In this document: in pieces, positions 35,007-43,329 of the stretch
How the letters are laid out: every line of letters starts with the position of its first letter
Numbering within the stretch: the stretch's first letter is position 1
Source of the DNA: Acrocarpospora macrocephala
GTDB taxonomy: Bacteria > Actinomycetota > Actinomycetes > Streptosporangiales > Streptosporangiaceae
Direction: 5' to 3'
NCBI RefSeq assembly: GCF_009687865.1
Contig: NZ_BLAE01000057.1
Location: forward strand, 1 to 64,000
DNA: 64,000 nucleotides
The notes under the pieces: model-generated
The model's input: only the letters and a program-made list of their open reading frames with translations
What the model was told of the DNA's origin: nothing
Database searches by the model: none
Program-made: the position numbers and the translations under genes

Positions 35007-37976
35007 TCAGACTGGCTTGTCCCTGCCGTCGTACCCGAGCAGCCGCATGGCCACGTCGGGTTCCATCGCCGCGGCCAGCAGCTGCGCCCGCTCGTTGGCC
35101 CGATCCCGGGCCTCCTCCGCGCGCTTGCGCGTCGCCTGCTGCGCCCGCAGCACCGCGACCATGGCGCCCACCAGACCAGCGAACACCAGGAACCCGACCA
35201 GGAAGGCGATCGCCGTGCCCGCCGTGAACCCGCCCGAGGCGCCCAGCTCGGCCGAATCCGGCGTGGCGACACCGCTGCCGAAGGTCACGACCAGCACGAC
35301 CACGAACACCGCCAGCGCCAGCGAGGCCCCGAGCAGCGCCCACAGCATGCCACGCGACTTGGGCTCCTCCGCCGGCGGCGGCTGGTACGGCTGCGCGTAC
35401 CCCGGTGCGTACCCGGGTGGCGGCGGCGGAGGCGCAGGCTGCCCGCCGCCGTTCCACGGCACGAACTCGGGCTGCGCCACCTCGGCCACCGGCCCGCCGT
35501 TGCCGTTGACCTTCACGATCTCGGCGGTGGCGAAGCTCGGCGGCGGGGTGCCCAGACCGGGGCCGCCGGCCGCGACGGCCACCGGCTCCAGCTGGAGCAG
35601 CGGCCGCGCCACCGGCAGCGGCAACATCGAGACGCCGTGCTCCAGGTGCGCCCGCAGCGCCGCCTCGTGATAGGCCTCGATCTCCTCGATGAACTGCACG
35701 TCCTTGTAGATCGCGCCGTTCACGACCGTGCCCTGCACGCCCTCCATGACCGCCTTGACGTCGTCGCCGCTGAGCGTCTTGTACGTCTCGAGCGCGTGCG
35801 CCACCGCGAGCACTTCCTCCCGGTTCTCCCGGAGCAGGTCCTCGGCCTTCTCCAGCAGCCGCCGCAGCGTGAACTCCACCCGCATGCCGAGCTCGTTGGG
35901 CGCGATCCTGTCACCCTTGCTGCCCGGCTGCGCGGCCAGGAAGCCGATCTCCGCGGGCCCACCCCGGCGGCGCTGGTCGGGAGCGCCCGGCATGATCCCC
36001 ATCTGCTGCAGCGCGGGCAGCGAGGAGATCCCCGCGCCCATGCCCCAGTGCGACTCCATGTGACCGGCCACCATCGTGGCGCTGGCCAGGTCGCTGGAGA
36101 CGCCGGAGGAGTTGTCATCGCCGAAGAACAGCCGCTCCCCCGCCAGCGAGGCGAGCGAGACCAGGATGTCGGCCTCGTAGGTGGAGCGCCATTCGGTGAA
36201 CTGGTCCTCCACCGGGATCTGGGACACCATGCCCAGGTAGTACGAGCCCTTCTCGATCGTGGCCAGGTCGATCTCCAGGTTGTGCTGGACCCGGACCGCC
36301 ATGACCGCGTGGCAGGCCTCGTGCACGGCGGTGGCGTGCCGCTCGCGCTCGACATACTCGACGCCTTCCGGCGGGCCGAGCTTCTTGAGGTGCTTGGCCT
36401 TGATCACGTCCTGCCAGGTGATCACCTCGCGGCCGTCCCGGATGGCGGTGATCAGGGACTCGTTGACCAGGTCCTTGATCGTCGCGCCGGTGCCGTACGG
36501 CGTGATGGTGGCCAGCTTCTCCATCTGCGCTTCGGTGAGCTCGTGGTTGACCTTGCCGAAGTAGCCCTCGTAGGTGCGGAGCCGGCCCGCCTTCGAGGGG
36601 TAGCCGACCTTGTAGATGCGGTCGATCCGGCCGGGCCGCAGCAGCGCCTCGTCCAGCGCGTTGGGCATGTTGGTGGCCATCATGACGAGGATGCGGTACT
36701 TGGGCGGGGGCTTGGGGCGCATGCCGAGCAGGCGCCGTACGTGCCGGTTGATGATGCCGCGCGGCTTCTTCAGGCCGGACAGCTCGGTGAGCAGGGCCTG
36801 CAGGGTGCCCATGTCACCGCCGCCGCCGCCCATGCCGCCCATCATGAACATGTTCCGGCGGGACTTCGGCTCCTCGGGCGGCGCGAACGCGTTCGCCAGC
36901 TGGGAGAGCGTGTCGCCGGACAGGTAGGAGTGCCCGTTGCAGTCGCCCTTCCCGAACGCGCCGGTCATGCCGGGCCCGGTCTGCGGGCCCTGCTGGGCCA
37001 GCGAGCCGCGGCGCCCGAGCGAGTCGGCCTCGTCGAAGAAGACGATCACGCCGCCGTACCGCAGGGCCAGCTTGCGCAGCTTGCGGAAGAGCGACTTGAC
37101 CTTGAGGATGCCGATGCCCATGAACATGTTCACGAACGCGCCCGGATCCACGAACACGTACGGCTTGCCGGTCTCCCCCGCGACCGCCTCGGCCATCAGG
37201 GTCTTGCCGGTCCCGGGCGGACCCCACAGCAGCAGACCGCTGGGCACGTAGCCGCCGCGCTGCTCGATCTCGTCGGGCCGCTCCAGGAAGACGATGTTCT
37301 CCTTGACCCGCTCGACCACGTGGTCCTGGCCCCAGACGTCGGAGAAGCGCGTCTTGATGTCGTCGGGGAAGTAGGTCTCCATCCCGCCCCGGGACAGGAA
37401 CCAGAAGATGACCACGAACTGCAGCACGACGAACACCAGGATCATGCTGTACTGGATGATCATCGGCAGCCACGACCACACCAGGGCCGGAGCCTGGAAC
37501 AGCGCCTGGATCGGCGTCGGGTCGTTGGGCAGCAGCTCGGCCAGGACGAAGGCGATGAGCGTGATCCAGAACGCCCACTTGATCACCCGGGCCAGCCGGA
37601 ACCTGCCCCAGTCGCTGAAGGTGCGGTGAGTCCATCGCTCGAAGCCGCCGAAGACGCCCTTGGTCCAGAAGCGGTGGTATCCGGCGGATCGCTCGCTGAT
37701 CAGGAAGTGCACCTGGCGGAGCGCGTCGACGCCGATCAGCCAGAGGATCCACGGGGTGGCGGCGGCCTGCTCGTAGAGGGCGTCCTGGAGGGTCATGATG
37801 CCCTCGTACTCGCCATAAGTCTTGAAGCTCAGCAGCAGGAACGCCACGCCCAGGAAAATGATGATCTTCGAGCGGTCCCAGAAGGCCATCTTCTTGCGGG
37901 TCTTCGGGTCCCGGTCGTCAGGGCCCGTACCTGGGGGGCGGAGCCCTTCGTATTCCGGTCGGGTGGCCGACTTCAT
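35007..37976 (-). CDS. FtsH-like membrane AAA+ metalloprotease with insertion and C-terminal membrane extension
   Basis: A 989-residue protein. The N-terminus has about four hydrophobic segments (38-52, 75-83, 132-150, 168-195). Then the AAA domain: Walker A GPPGTGKT (252-259), Walker B VIVFFDEAD (310-318), sensor/SRH NALDEALLRPGRID (439-452). Then an M41-type zinc site VHEACHAVM (His552, Glu553, His556) with GERLFFGDDNSSGVSSDLAS for the third ligand. Unlike classical FtsH it has about 105 extra residues (321-425, Gly-rich GGMGGGGGD in the middle) inside the ATPase between Walker B and sensor 1. It also has a Pro-rich linker and two more helices (about 885-945) at the C-terminus. It is cotranscribed with the lipoprotein gene 47 bp upstream. 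The substrate is unknown. Confidence 0.88.
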   Translation of the reverse strand: MKSATRPEYEGLRPPGTGPDDRDPKTRKKMAFWDRSKIIIFLGVAFLLLSFKTYGEYEGIMTLQDALYEQAAATPWILWLIGVDALRQVHFLISERSAGYHRFWTKGVFGGFERWTHRTFSDWGRFRLARVIKWAFWITLIAFVLAELLPNDPTPIQALFQAPALVWSWLPMIIQYSMILVFVVLQFVVIFWFLSRGGMETYFPDDIKTRFSDVWGQDHVVERVKENIVFLERPDEIEQRGGYVPSGLLLWGPPGTGKTLMAEAVAGETGKPYVFVDPGAFVNMFMGIGILKVKSLFRKLRKLALRYGGVIVFFDEADSLGRRGSLAQQGPQTGPGMTGAFGKGDCNGHSYLSGDTLSQLANAFAPPEEPKSRRNMFMMGGMGGGGGDMGTLQALLTELSGLKKPRGIINRHVRRLLGMRPKPPPKYRILVMMATNMPNALDEALLRPGRIDRIYKVGYPSKAGRLRTYEGYFGKVNHELTEAQMEKLATITPYGTGATIKDLVNESLITAIRDGREVITWQDVIKAKHLKKLGPPEGVEYVERERHATAVHEACHAVMAVRVQHNLEIDLATIEKGSYYLGMVSQIPVEDQFTEWRSTYEADILVSLASLAGERLFFGDDNSSGVSSDLASATMVAGHMESHWGMGAGISSLPALQQMGIMPGAPDQRRRGGPAEIGFLAAQPGSKGDRIAPNELGMRVEFTLRRLLEKAEDLLRENREEVLAVAHALETYKTLSGDDVKAVMEGVQGTVVNGAIYKDVQFIEEIEAYHEAALRAHLEHGVSMLPLPVARPLLQLEPVAVAAGGPGLGTPPPSFATAEIVKVNGNGGPVAEVAQPEFVPWNGGGQPAPPPPPPGYAPGYAQPYQPPPAEEPKSRGMLWALLGASLALAVFVVVLVVTFGSGVATPDSAELGASGGFTAGTAIAFLVGFLVFAGLVGAMVAVLRAQQATRKRAEEARDRANERAQLLAAAMEPDVAMRLLGYDGRDKPV

Positions 37977-38023
37977 GGCAGCGTCACCACCCGGGTTTCT
38001 GATCTATGGACAAGGTGGGCTCC

Positions 38024-38734
38024 TTACCCGAGCGACTTCCTGATCTTGAATGACTGGGTGATCCCGTCCAGTTCGGTGGCCCGCTGGCGGTAGCAGGTCG
38101 CCGAGCAGCGGACGAGCAGGATGGAGACCTTGGTGCTGCCCGCGTTCAGATACCCGGTGAGGTCGAAGGTGTGCGTCTCACCTTGCGGCCCGACCTGGTA
38201 GTTGAAGCGGACGTGCACGCCGCTGGTGCCATCCCCGGGCTCGAGCACCTCGTCGTCGAGCAGCTCGAAGTTCTGCAGGGGAAACTCCGGGTTCGACTGC
38301 GCGATCTGGTCGCGGTACGACTTGGTCACCGGCCACACCCAGTTGCGCAGCGCGTTCAGCGACATGGTGTCCCGCTGCTCCTCGGTGAGCGGCTGAACCA
38401 CGGAGTACACGAACGGTTCCTCGGCCTTGACGCCGAAGGGGATGAAATGCTGCGCGCCCGGACTGGCGTCGCCGTCGAAGGCGGCCGTCCAGACGAACTG
38501 CGCGCGCATGCGGGCGCTCTCGGAATTGGGATCCTCGCCATAGAGGATCTGCTGGATGGGTTTGTGGTCGACCTTTGACCAGGAGGCCGGAACCTTGAAA
38601 TAGGTCTCGCCCTCGTTGTCACGGACATACGTGAACTGGGAGCCACCACATCCGGCGAGTCCAGCGACGAGCGCACCCGCCGCGAGGGACGCCAGTCCTG
38701 CGATACGCACCCGCGATCTTTTCACCTGGGCCAT
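38024..38734 (-). CDS. Predicted lipoprotein upstream of the FtsH-like gene
   Basis: A 236-residue protein with basic N-terminus (VKRSRVR), hydrophobic stretch and lipobox LAGC (Cys29). The mature part (KVPASWSKVDHKPI, later HVRFNYQVGPQGETHTFDL and two Cys near the end) resembles small secreted lipoproteins of the LpqN/PsbP-like kind, though I cannot assign a family. It is first in a two-gene operon with the FtsH-like protease, so it may be its substrate, partner or sensor on the outer face; that is inference from placement. Confidence 0.8.
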   Translation of the reverse strand: MAQVKRSRVRIAGLASLAAGALVAGLAGCGGSQFTYVRDNEGETYFKVPASWSKVDHKPIQQILYGEDPNSESARMRAQFVWTAAFDGDASPGAQHFIPFGVKAEEPFVYSVVQPLTEEQRDTMSLNALRNWVWPVTKSYRDQIAQSNPEFPLQNFELLDDEVLEPGDGTSGVHVRFNYQVGPQGETHTFDLTGYLNAGSTKVSILLVRCSATCYRQRATELDGITQSFKIRKSLG

Positions 38735-38770
38735 ACCTCCGCTTTGCGGGTCTACGAGGTAGTAGTGCCC

Positions 38771-38818
38771 GTTTTCCCAGTATCCATCTCACGCTGAGCT
38801 TGTTACATCTGGGAAAAC
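38771..38818. promoter_or_regulatory. 10-bp inverted repeat and direct repeats in a divergent promoter region
   Basis: GTTTTCCCAG (38771-38780) and CTGGGAAAAC (38809-38818) are perfect inverted repeats 28 bp apart. The 10-mer CTTGTTACAT occurs twice, at 38799-38808 and 38850-38859. The 233-bp gap (38735-38967) is clearly AT-richer than the genes and separates the lipoprotein/FtsH-like operon from the CMD-family gene. Confidence 0.5.
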
Positions 38819-38967
38819 TTGACCAAATCTTGCCCAGATCTTAGCTCGACTTGTTACATGATCACAGCATGTGGAAACCCGGGTTTGGTTGAAGTATAAA
38901 ACTTTTTTCCGCCTGGCCCTGGCGCGCGATCGGGCTGAGGATGGAGATAACGAACCCGGGAGTCTAG

Positions 38968-39360
38968 ATGAGGGAACACGAGGTCGGCGAGGTCGGGCAA
39001 GACCTGGGCGACCCGCGGACGCGCGGAATGGAGATCATGAAGCGGGTCTACGGCTGGGAGCACGCCGGCGACGCGCCCGGCGACTTTTTCGCCATGACGG
39101 TCGAGCACCTCTTCGCCCAGGTTTGGGGGCGCGGCGTGCTGTCGATGCGGGACCGGCGCCTGCTGCTGATCGCCCTGCTCCTCGGCCAGGGCCTGGACGA
39201 GGCGCTCGGCACCCAGCTCGACGCCGCGCTGCGCGGCGGCGACCTGACCGCGGCCGAACTGCGGGAGATGGTCGTCTTCCTCACCCACTACGCGGGCTGG
39301 ACCCGCGGCGCGAAGTTGAACGACCAGGTCGAAGAGATCATCGCGCGCACCCTCGACTGA
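38968..39360 (+). CDS. Carboxymuconolactone decarboxylase (CMD/AhpD-like) family protein
   Basis: A 130-residue all-helical protein. The pattern DFFAMTVEHLFAQVWGRGVL, SMRDRRLLLIALLLGQGLDE and MVVFLTHYAGWTRGAKLNDQ is the CMD fold, without the CxxC of AhpD. Members are decarboxylases or peroxidase-like proteins; this subtype has no known substrate. The ATG has GGGAG at 38958-38962. An SDR gene follows after 16 bp on the same strand, so the two are probably one operon acting in the same small-molecule conversion. Confidence 0.85.
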   Translation: MREHEVGEVGQDLGDPRTRGMEIMKRVYGWEHAGDAPGDFFAMTVEHLFAQVWGRGVLSMRDRRLLLIALLLGQGLDEALGTQLDAALRGGDLTAAELREMVVFLTHYAGWTRGAKLNDQVEEIIARTLD

Positions 39361-39376
39361 ACCCTAAGCTGCCGCC

Positions 39377-40135
39377 ATGCCCACCGCACTCATCACCGGC
39401 GCCACCGCGGGAATCGGCGCGGCCTACACCCGCCGCCTCGGCGGCGACGGCTTCTCGCTGGTGCTGGTCGCCCGCGACCGGGACCGCCTCGCCGCCGACG
39501 CCGCGGTCCTGCGCCGCCGGTACGGCGTCACGGTCGAGACGCTGCCCGCCGACCTGTCCACCGACGCGGGCCTGACGGCGGTCGAGGATCGCCTCGCCCA
39601 AGGGGTCGACCTGCTGGTCAACAACGCCGGGTTCGGCCACCCGGGCGAGTTCCTCAAGGTCCCGGTGGAAGCCGAGCTGACCATGCTCAAGGTGCACTGC
39701 GAGGCGGTGCTGCGGCTGACCTACGCCGCGCTGCCCGCCATGCGGGAGAAGGGGCGGGGCGGGGTGATCAATGTCGCCTCGGTGGCGGCGTTCTTCTCCC
39801 GCGGGACCTACAGCGCGACCAAGGCGTGGGTGGTCAACTTCAGCGGCTCGGTCGCGGCCGAGGTGGCCGGATCGGGCGTGCGGGTGATGGCCCTGTGCCC
39901 CGGCTTCGTGCGAACCGAGTTCCACCAGCGGGCCCGGATGGACACCTCCGGCATCCCGGGCTTCCTCTGGCTGGCCGCCGACGACGTGGTCCGGGCCTCG
40001 ATGCGCGACCTCGCGCTCGGCAAGGTGGTCAGCGTGCCCAGCCTGCGGTACAAGGTGATCGTGGGCGTGGGGCGGCTGCTCCCGCAGAACCAGATCGCCA
40101 GGATCTCCACCCGGCTGGGCCGCAGATTCCGCTGA
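39377..40135 (+). CDS. Short-chain dehydrogenase/reductase
   Basis: A 252-residue SDR with cofactor motif TGATAGIG (residues 8-15), NNAGFGHPGE, catalytic Ser in INVASVAAFF, and YSATK (Tyr/Lys). The Arg at the end of the second strand (LVARDRDRL) favours NADP. The C-terminal RYKVIVGVGRLLPQNQIARI resembles the membrane-associated 17-beta/ketoacyl reductase-like group. It follows the CMD-family gene and converges on the lectin-like gene (12 bp apart). Confidence 0.9.
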   Translation: MPTALITGATAGIGAAYTRRLGGDGFSLVLVARDRDRLAADAAVLRRRYGVTVETLPADLSTDAGLTAVEDRLAQGVDLLVNNAGFGHPGEFLKVPVEAELTMLKVHCEAVLRLTYAALPAMREKGRGGVINVASVAAFFSRGTYSATKAWVVNFSGSVAAEVAGSGVRVMALCPGFVRTEFHQRARMDTSGIPGFLWLAADDVVRASMRDLALGKVVSVPSLRYKVIVGVGRLLPQNQIARISTRLGRRFR

Positions 40136-40147
40136 GCGCGCGCTCCT

Positions 40148-41872
40148 CTAGTAGAGCGGGGGCCTGTTGGTCTCGGCGGCAACGCACGGTTTGTCGGCGG
40201 TGCAGCCGCTGCCGGGCGCCACGACCGCGACCGAGGCGGTGAACGATGTGATGACGCCCACCGGCATCGTGCTCACCTGGGTATAGGTCAGCGCGCCGCC
40301 CGCGGGCAGGTCGACCGTGGTGTCGATGTCGCCCGTACCGTCCGCGGCGGGGCAGACGGCGCCGCCGGTCGCGGTGCACTTCCACTTCAGCGGCTTGAAC
40401 GCTGGCGGCCACGTCACGGCGATGGTGGCGTCGTTCATCGCGCCGGGGCCGGGATTGGCCGCTGAGGCGGTGTAGGTGAACTTATCCCCCGCCACGTACG
40501 GGTTCGGGTGGGACGAGATCTTCACGACCGCCTTGCCCAAGACCGGCTTGATGGCGGCAGGCTTCACCGAGACCGTGCTGGTCACCTTGTCGTGGCCGGC
40601 CTCGATGCCGCCGGTCGCGACGGCGTTGCCGGAGACGGACGTGCCGAGCGCCACGTCGACCCTGACGGGCGGGTAGTGCGCGCCGGGCGCGATGTGCGTC
40701 ACGCTGGTGCAGCTGACGACGCGGCCCGCGATCGTGCAGGCCCAGCCGTCGCCGCTGGCCGCGGTCGGGGTGACGCCCGCCGGGACGCTCCAGCTCAGCT
40801 TGACCGGGTCGTCGGACCAGCCGAGGCTCGGGTTCACGGCGACGTCCAGGTGGTACGCCCCGGTCCGCCCGCCCTGCCAGGGACCGTTGTCGGTCACGGT
40901 CAGCTTCAGGTCGGCGTCGAGCGTACGGGCGGAGAAGCCGCCGATCTCGTGCACCGCCGCCGCGTTGCCGGTCGCGGCGGCCCAGCCGACTTTCAGGGTC
41001 TTGGGCAGCGGCTCCTGGCGGGGCAGCTTGTCCAGGTCGAGGTCGGTGACGACCGGCGTCGGACCTTTGCCGTCATTGAAGTCGATCCGGACGTTCATGA
41101 CGTTGCTGGAGTTGATGTCGACGGTGACGTGGCGCTTGGCGTCCGCCCGCCTGGTGGCCGCGTCGATGGCGAGCGGATGGGTGGCCGGATCGAGTGACTT
41201 GCCGGAGATGTAGTCATAGCCAGCCGCGGCGGAACCGCGGACGGCGACGCTGTTCGGCTTGAGGCCGGGCCCGCCGGGGCCGCCGGGGGTGCCGGGGGTG
41301 CCGGGGGTGCCGGAGAAGTTGCCGAACACGTCGAAGCCGATGCCGACGAACGCGCCGGACAGGCCCTTGTAGCCGAGACCCTCACCGGCGTCGACCTTGG
41401 TCTCGGCACCGTCCACGATCCAGAAGGCGATGCCGTCCGCGCCGAACTTGCCGGTGGTCGGCTTGCCTTTGTACTGGTACATGTCGAACTCGAACCTGAC
41501 GCCACGTTCGGCCTTGATCGGCTTGTCGAGCAGCAGCGAGCCCGCGTTGAAGCCGCTGTTGCCGGTGAGGCGGAACGCGCCGCCGCCGTCGGGGTCCGCC
41601 TTCGCCCTTCCGTCCACGACCTCGCGGCAGGCCGGGAGGAAACCGGCCACGGTGGCGGTGGCGGCCGTAGCGCACGGACTGTCGGCGCCCCGGGGGCTGC
41701 CGATCACCCAGCCGCTGGAGGAGATCCTGGCCCCGGCGAACGACTCGGAGCTTAGCGGCACCGCCGACGCCGACGAGGTCGCGACTGTGACGCTGAGGCC
41801 GGCGAGCACGGTGGCGGCCGCGATGCGGCCGACCACCTGCGCTCTCCGCGGACGCGGGCGTCCGATATCCAT
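40148..41872 (-). CDS. Secreted L-type-lectin-like protein with repeat domains
   Basis: A 574-residue exported protein: signal peptide ending ASA (about 37), then an L-type lectin-like beta-sandwich (FRLTGNSGFNAGSLLL, RFEFDMYQYKG, GADGIAFWIVDG, GAFVGIGFDVFGNF, VTVDINSSNVMNVRIDFNDG). This is interrupted by a collagen-like GTPGTPGTPGGPGGPG stretch (about 198-213). Two or more DUF11-like immunoglobulin-type domains follow (AGAHYPPVRVDVALG, NPYVAGDKFTYTASAANPGP). It probably binds carbohydrate outside the cell. The start is ATG 41872, with a [14 protein letters not shown] 41902 adds ten polar residues. It neighbours the exopolysaccharide locus, whose product could be its ligand. Confidence 0.8.
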   Translation of the reverse strand: MDIGRPRPRRAQVVGRIAAATVLAGLSVTVATSSASAVPLSSESFAGARISSSGWVIGSPRGADSPCATAATATVAGFLPACREVVDGRAKADPDGGGAFRLTGNSGFNAGSLLLDKPIKAERGVRFEFDMYQYKGKPTTGKFGADGIAFWIVDGAETKVDAGEGLGYKGLSGAFVGIGFDVFGNFSGTPGTPGTPGGPGGPGLKPNSVAVRGSAAAGYDYISGKSLDPATHPLAIDAATRRADAKRHVTVDINSSNVMNVRIDFNDGKGPTPVVTDLDLDKLPRQEPLPKTLKVGWAAATGNAAAVHEIGGFSARTLDADLKLTVTDNGPWQGGRTGAYHLDVAVNPSLGWSDDPVKLSWSVPAGVTPTAASGDGWACTIAGRVVSCTSVTHIAPGAHYPPVRVDVALGTSVSGNAVATGGIEAGHDKVTSTVSVKPAAIKPVLGKAVVKISSHPNPYVAGDKFTYTASAANPGPGAMNDATIAVTWPPAFKPLKWKCTATGGAVCPAADGTGDIDTTVDLPAGGALTYTQVSTMPVGVITSFTASVAVVAPGSGCTADKPCVAAETNRPPLY

Positions 41873-42077
41873 AGCTTTCCCCCGATTTTGAGCAATCCGC
41901 ACGACCGGCGGTGCGTACTCCTCGAATCGACGGAGATTTCCTCAGAAAGCCGATGTCGGGCACAGACCGCAAGGCCAGGCGTTCACGACATGTATCGGCA
42001 GTTCCGACCCAAAGGAAACATAAGCCAAATAGGGACAAATGGCTCTATATCCGCTTCACTTGGGGAATTCTTGAAGG
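41873..42077. promoter_or_regulatory. AT-rich promoter region of the lectin-like gene
   Basis: This 205-bp gap is visibly poorer in GC than its neighbours (for example AACATAAGCCAAATAGGGAC and TCTATATCC). It lies upstream of the minus-strand lectin-like gene and downstream of the UGD-type gene. I cannot pick out a specific promoter. Confidence 0.3.
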
Positions 42078-43325
42078 CTACAGCAACTCCACGTTGTGCC
42101 CCTCGCAACGGCGGCGAGTGTCGAAAACGTAGGCCGCGTGCTCCTGCACCAGGGCGTAGTCGAACACGTCGTGGTCGGTGAGCAGCACCACCGCGTCGGC
42201 CCTGCGCAGCTCGGCGGCGGTCAGCTCGACCGGCTCCACCCCGGCCGGCGGCTCCGCGTAGGGATCCACGGCCGCGACGTCCGCGCCCAGCCGCCGCAGC
42301 CGCTTGGCCACCTCCGCCGCGGGCGACTCCCGCGCGTCCCCGGTGTTCTTCTTGTACGCCATGCCGAGCAGCAGCACCCGGCTCCCCCGCATCGCCAGCC
42401 CCCGCTGGTTCAGCCCCAGCATCACCCGATGCGCCACATAGTCGGGCATGTGCTCGTTGACGTCGTTGGCCAGCTCCACGAACCGGAAGTTGTGCCCCAG
42501 CGACCGCTTCACCTTCCACGACAGGTACGAGGGGTCGATCGGCAGGCAGTGCCCGCCCACCCCCGGCCCCGGCACGAACCGCAGGTAGCCGAACGGCTTG
42601 GTGGACGCCGCGTCGATGGACTCCCACACGTCGATGCCCAGCTCGGCGGCGAACACCGCCAGCTCGTTGACCAGCGCGATGTTGACGTGCCTGAAGGTGT
42701 TCTCCAGCAGCTTGGACAGCTCGGCGACCCGGGTCCCCGACACCGGCACGACCCGCTCCACGACGGAGCCGTAGAACTCCGACACCGCCCGCAGCGAGGA
42801 CTCCGACACGCCCGACACGATCTTCGGCGTGTTGGCGAGCCCCCAGTGCGGGTTGCCCGGGTCGATGCGCTCCGGGCTGTAACCCAGGTGGAAGTCCTCC
42901 GGGGCACGCAGCCCGCTGCCGTCCTCCAGGATCTCCTGCAGGAGCTCCTCGGTGGTGCCCGGATAGGTGGTGGACTCCAGCACGACCGTACGGCCCGGCC
43001 GCAGCAGCGGCGCGATGGACCGGCCGGCCGAGACGATGTGGCTGAGGTCGGGCGCGCCGTCCCTGAGCGGCGTCGGCACCGTGATCACGCAGACGTCGAA
43101 GTCCGGGCTCTCGGCCGGATCCAGCACCGCGCGGTAGCGCCCGGCTTCCAGGATCGCCTCCAGCCGGGCCGAGGACACGTCCTCCACGAAGGACTCGCCC
43201 GCGTTGAGGAGCTTGACCCGGCAGATGTCGACGTCCACGCCGGTCACGTCGTAGCCCGCCTCGGCGGCCTGCACGGCTAGCGGCAGGCCGACGTATCCCT
43301 GCCCGATGACCATGAGTTTGCGCAT
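42078..43325 (-). CDS. UDP-glucose/UDP-ManNAc-type nucleotide-sugar dehydrogenase
   Basis: A 415-residue NAD-dependent four-electron dehydrogenase that makes a UDP-uronic acid. Motifs: N-terminal Rossmann IGQGYVGLPLA (7-17), LESTTYPGTTEE, YSPERIDPGN, TFRHVNIALVNELA, and the catalytic Cys260 in GVGGHCLPIDP; the third domain has LLGMAYKKNTGDARESP. These details (SPERIDPG, DARESP) favour the WecC/WbpA-like N-acetyl-hexosaminuronate group over UDP-glucose dehydrogenase. It is the last gene of the minus-strand exopolysaccharide operon; the start follows the epimerase stop by four bases. Confidence 0.93.
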   Translation of the reverse strand: MRKLMVIGQGYVGLPLAVQAAEAGYDVTGVDVDICRVKLLNAGESFVEDVSSARLEAILEAGRYRAVLDPAESPDFDVCVITVPTPLRDGAPDLSHIVSAGRSIAPLLRPGRTVVLESTTYPGTTEELLQEILEDGSGLRAPEDFHLGYSPERIDPGNPHWGLANTPKIVSGVSESSLRAVSEFYGSVVERVVPVSGTRVAELSKLLENTFRHVNIALVNELAVFAAELGIDVWESIDAASTKPFGYLRFVPGPGVGGHCLPIDPSYLSWKVKRSLGHNFRFVELANDVNEHMPDYVAHRVMLGLNQRGLAMRGSRVLLLGMAYKKNTGDARESPAAEVAKRLRRLGADVAAVDPYAEPPAGVEPVELTAAELRRADAVVLLTDHDVFDYALVQEHAAYVFDTRRRCEGHNVELL

Positions 43326-43329
43326 ATTT

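Noticed and set aside
34953-38093. Plus-strand frame of over 1000 codons across the FtsH-like and lipoprotein genes
   Set aside because: Shadow of two well-supported minus-strand genes; it crosses their intergenic gap without any domain.
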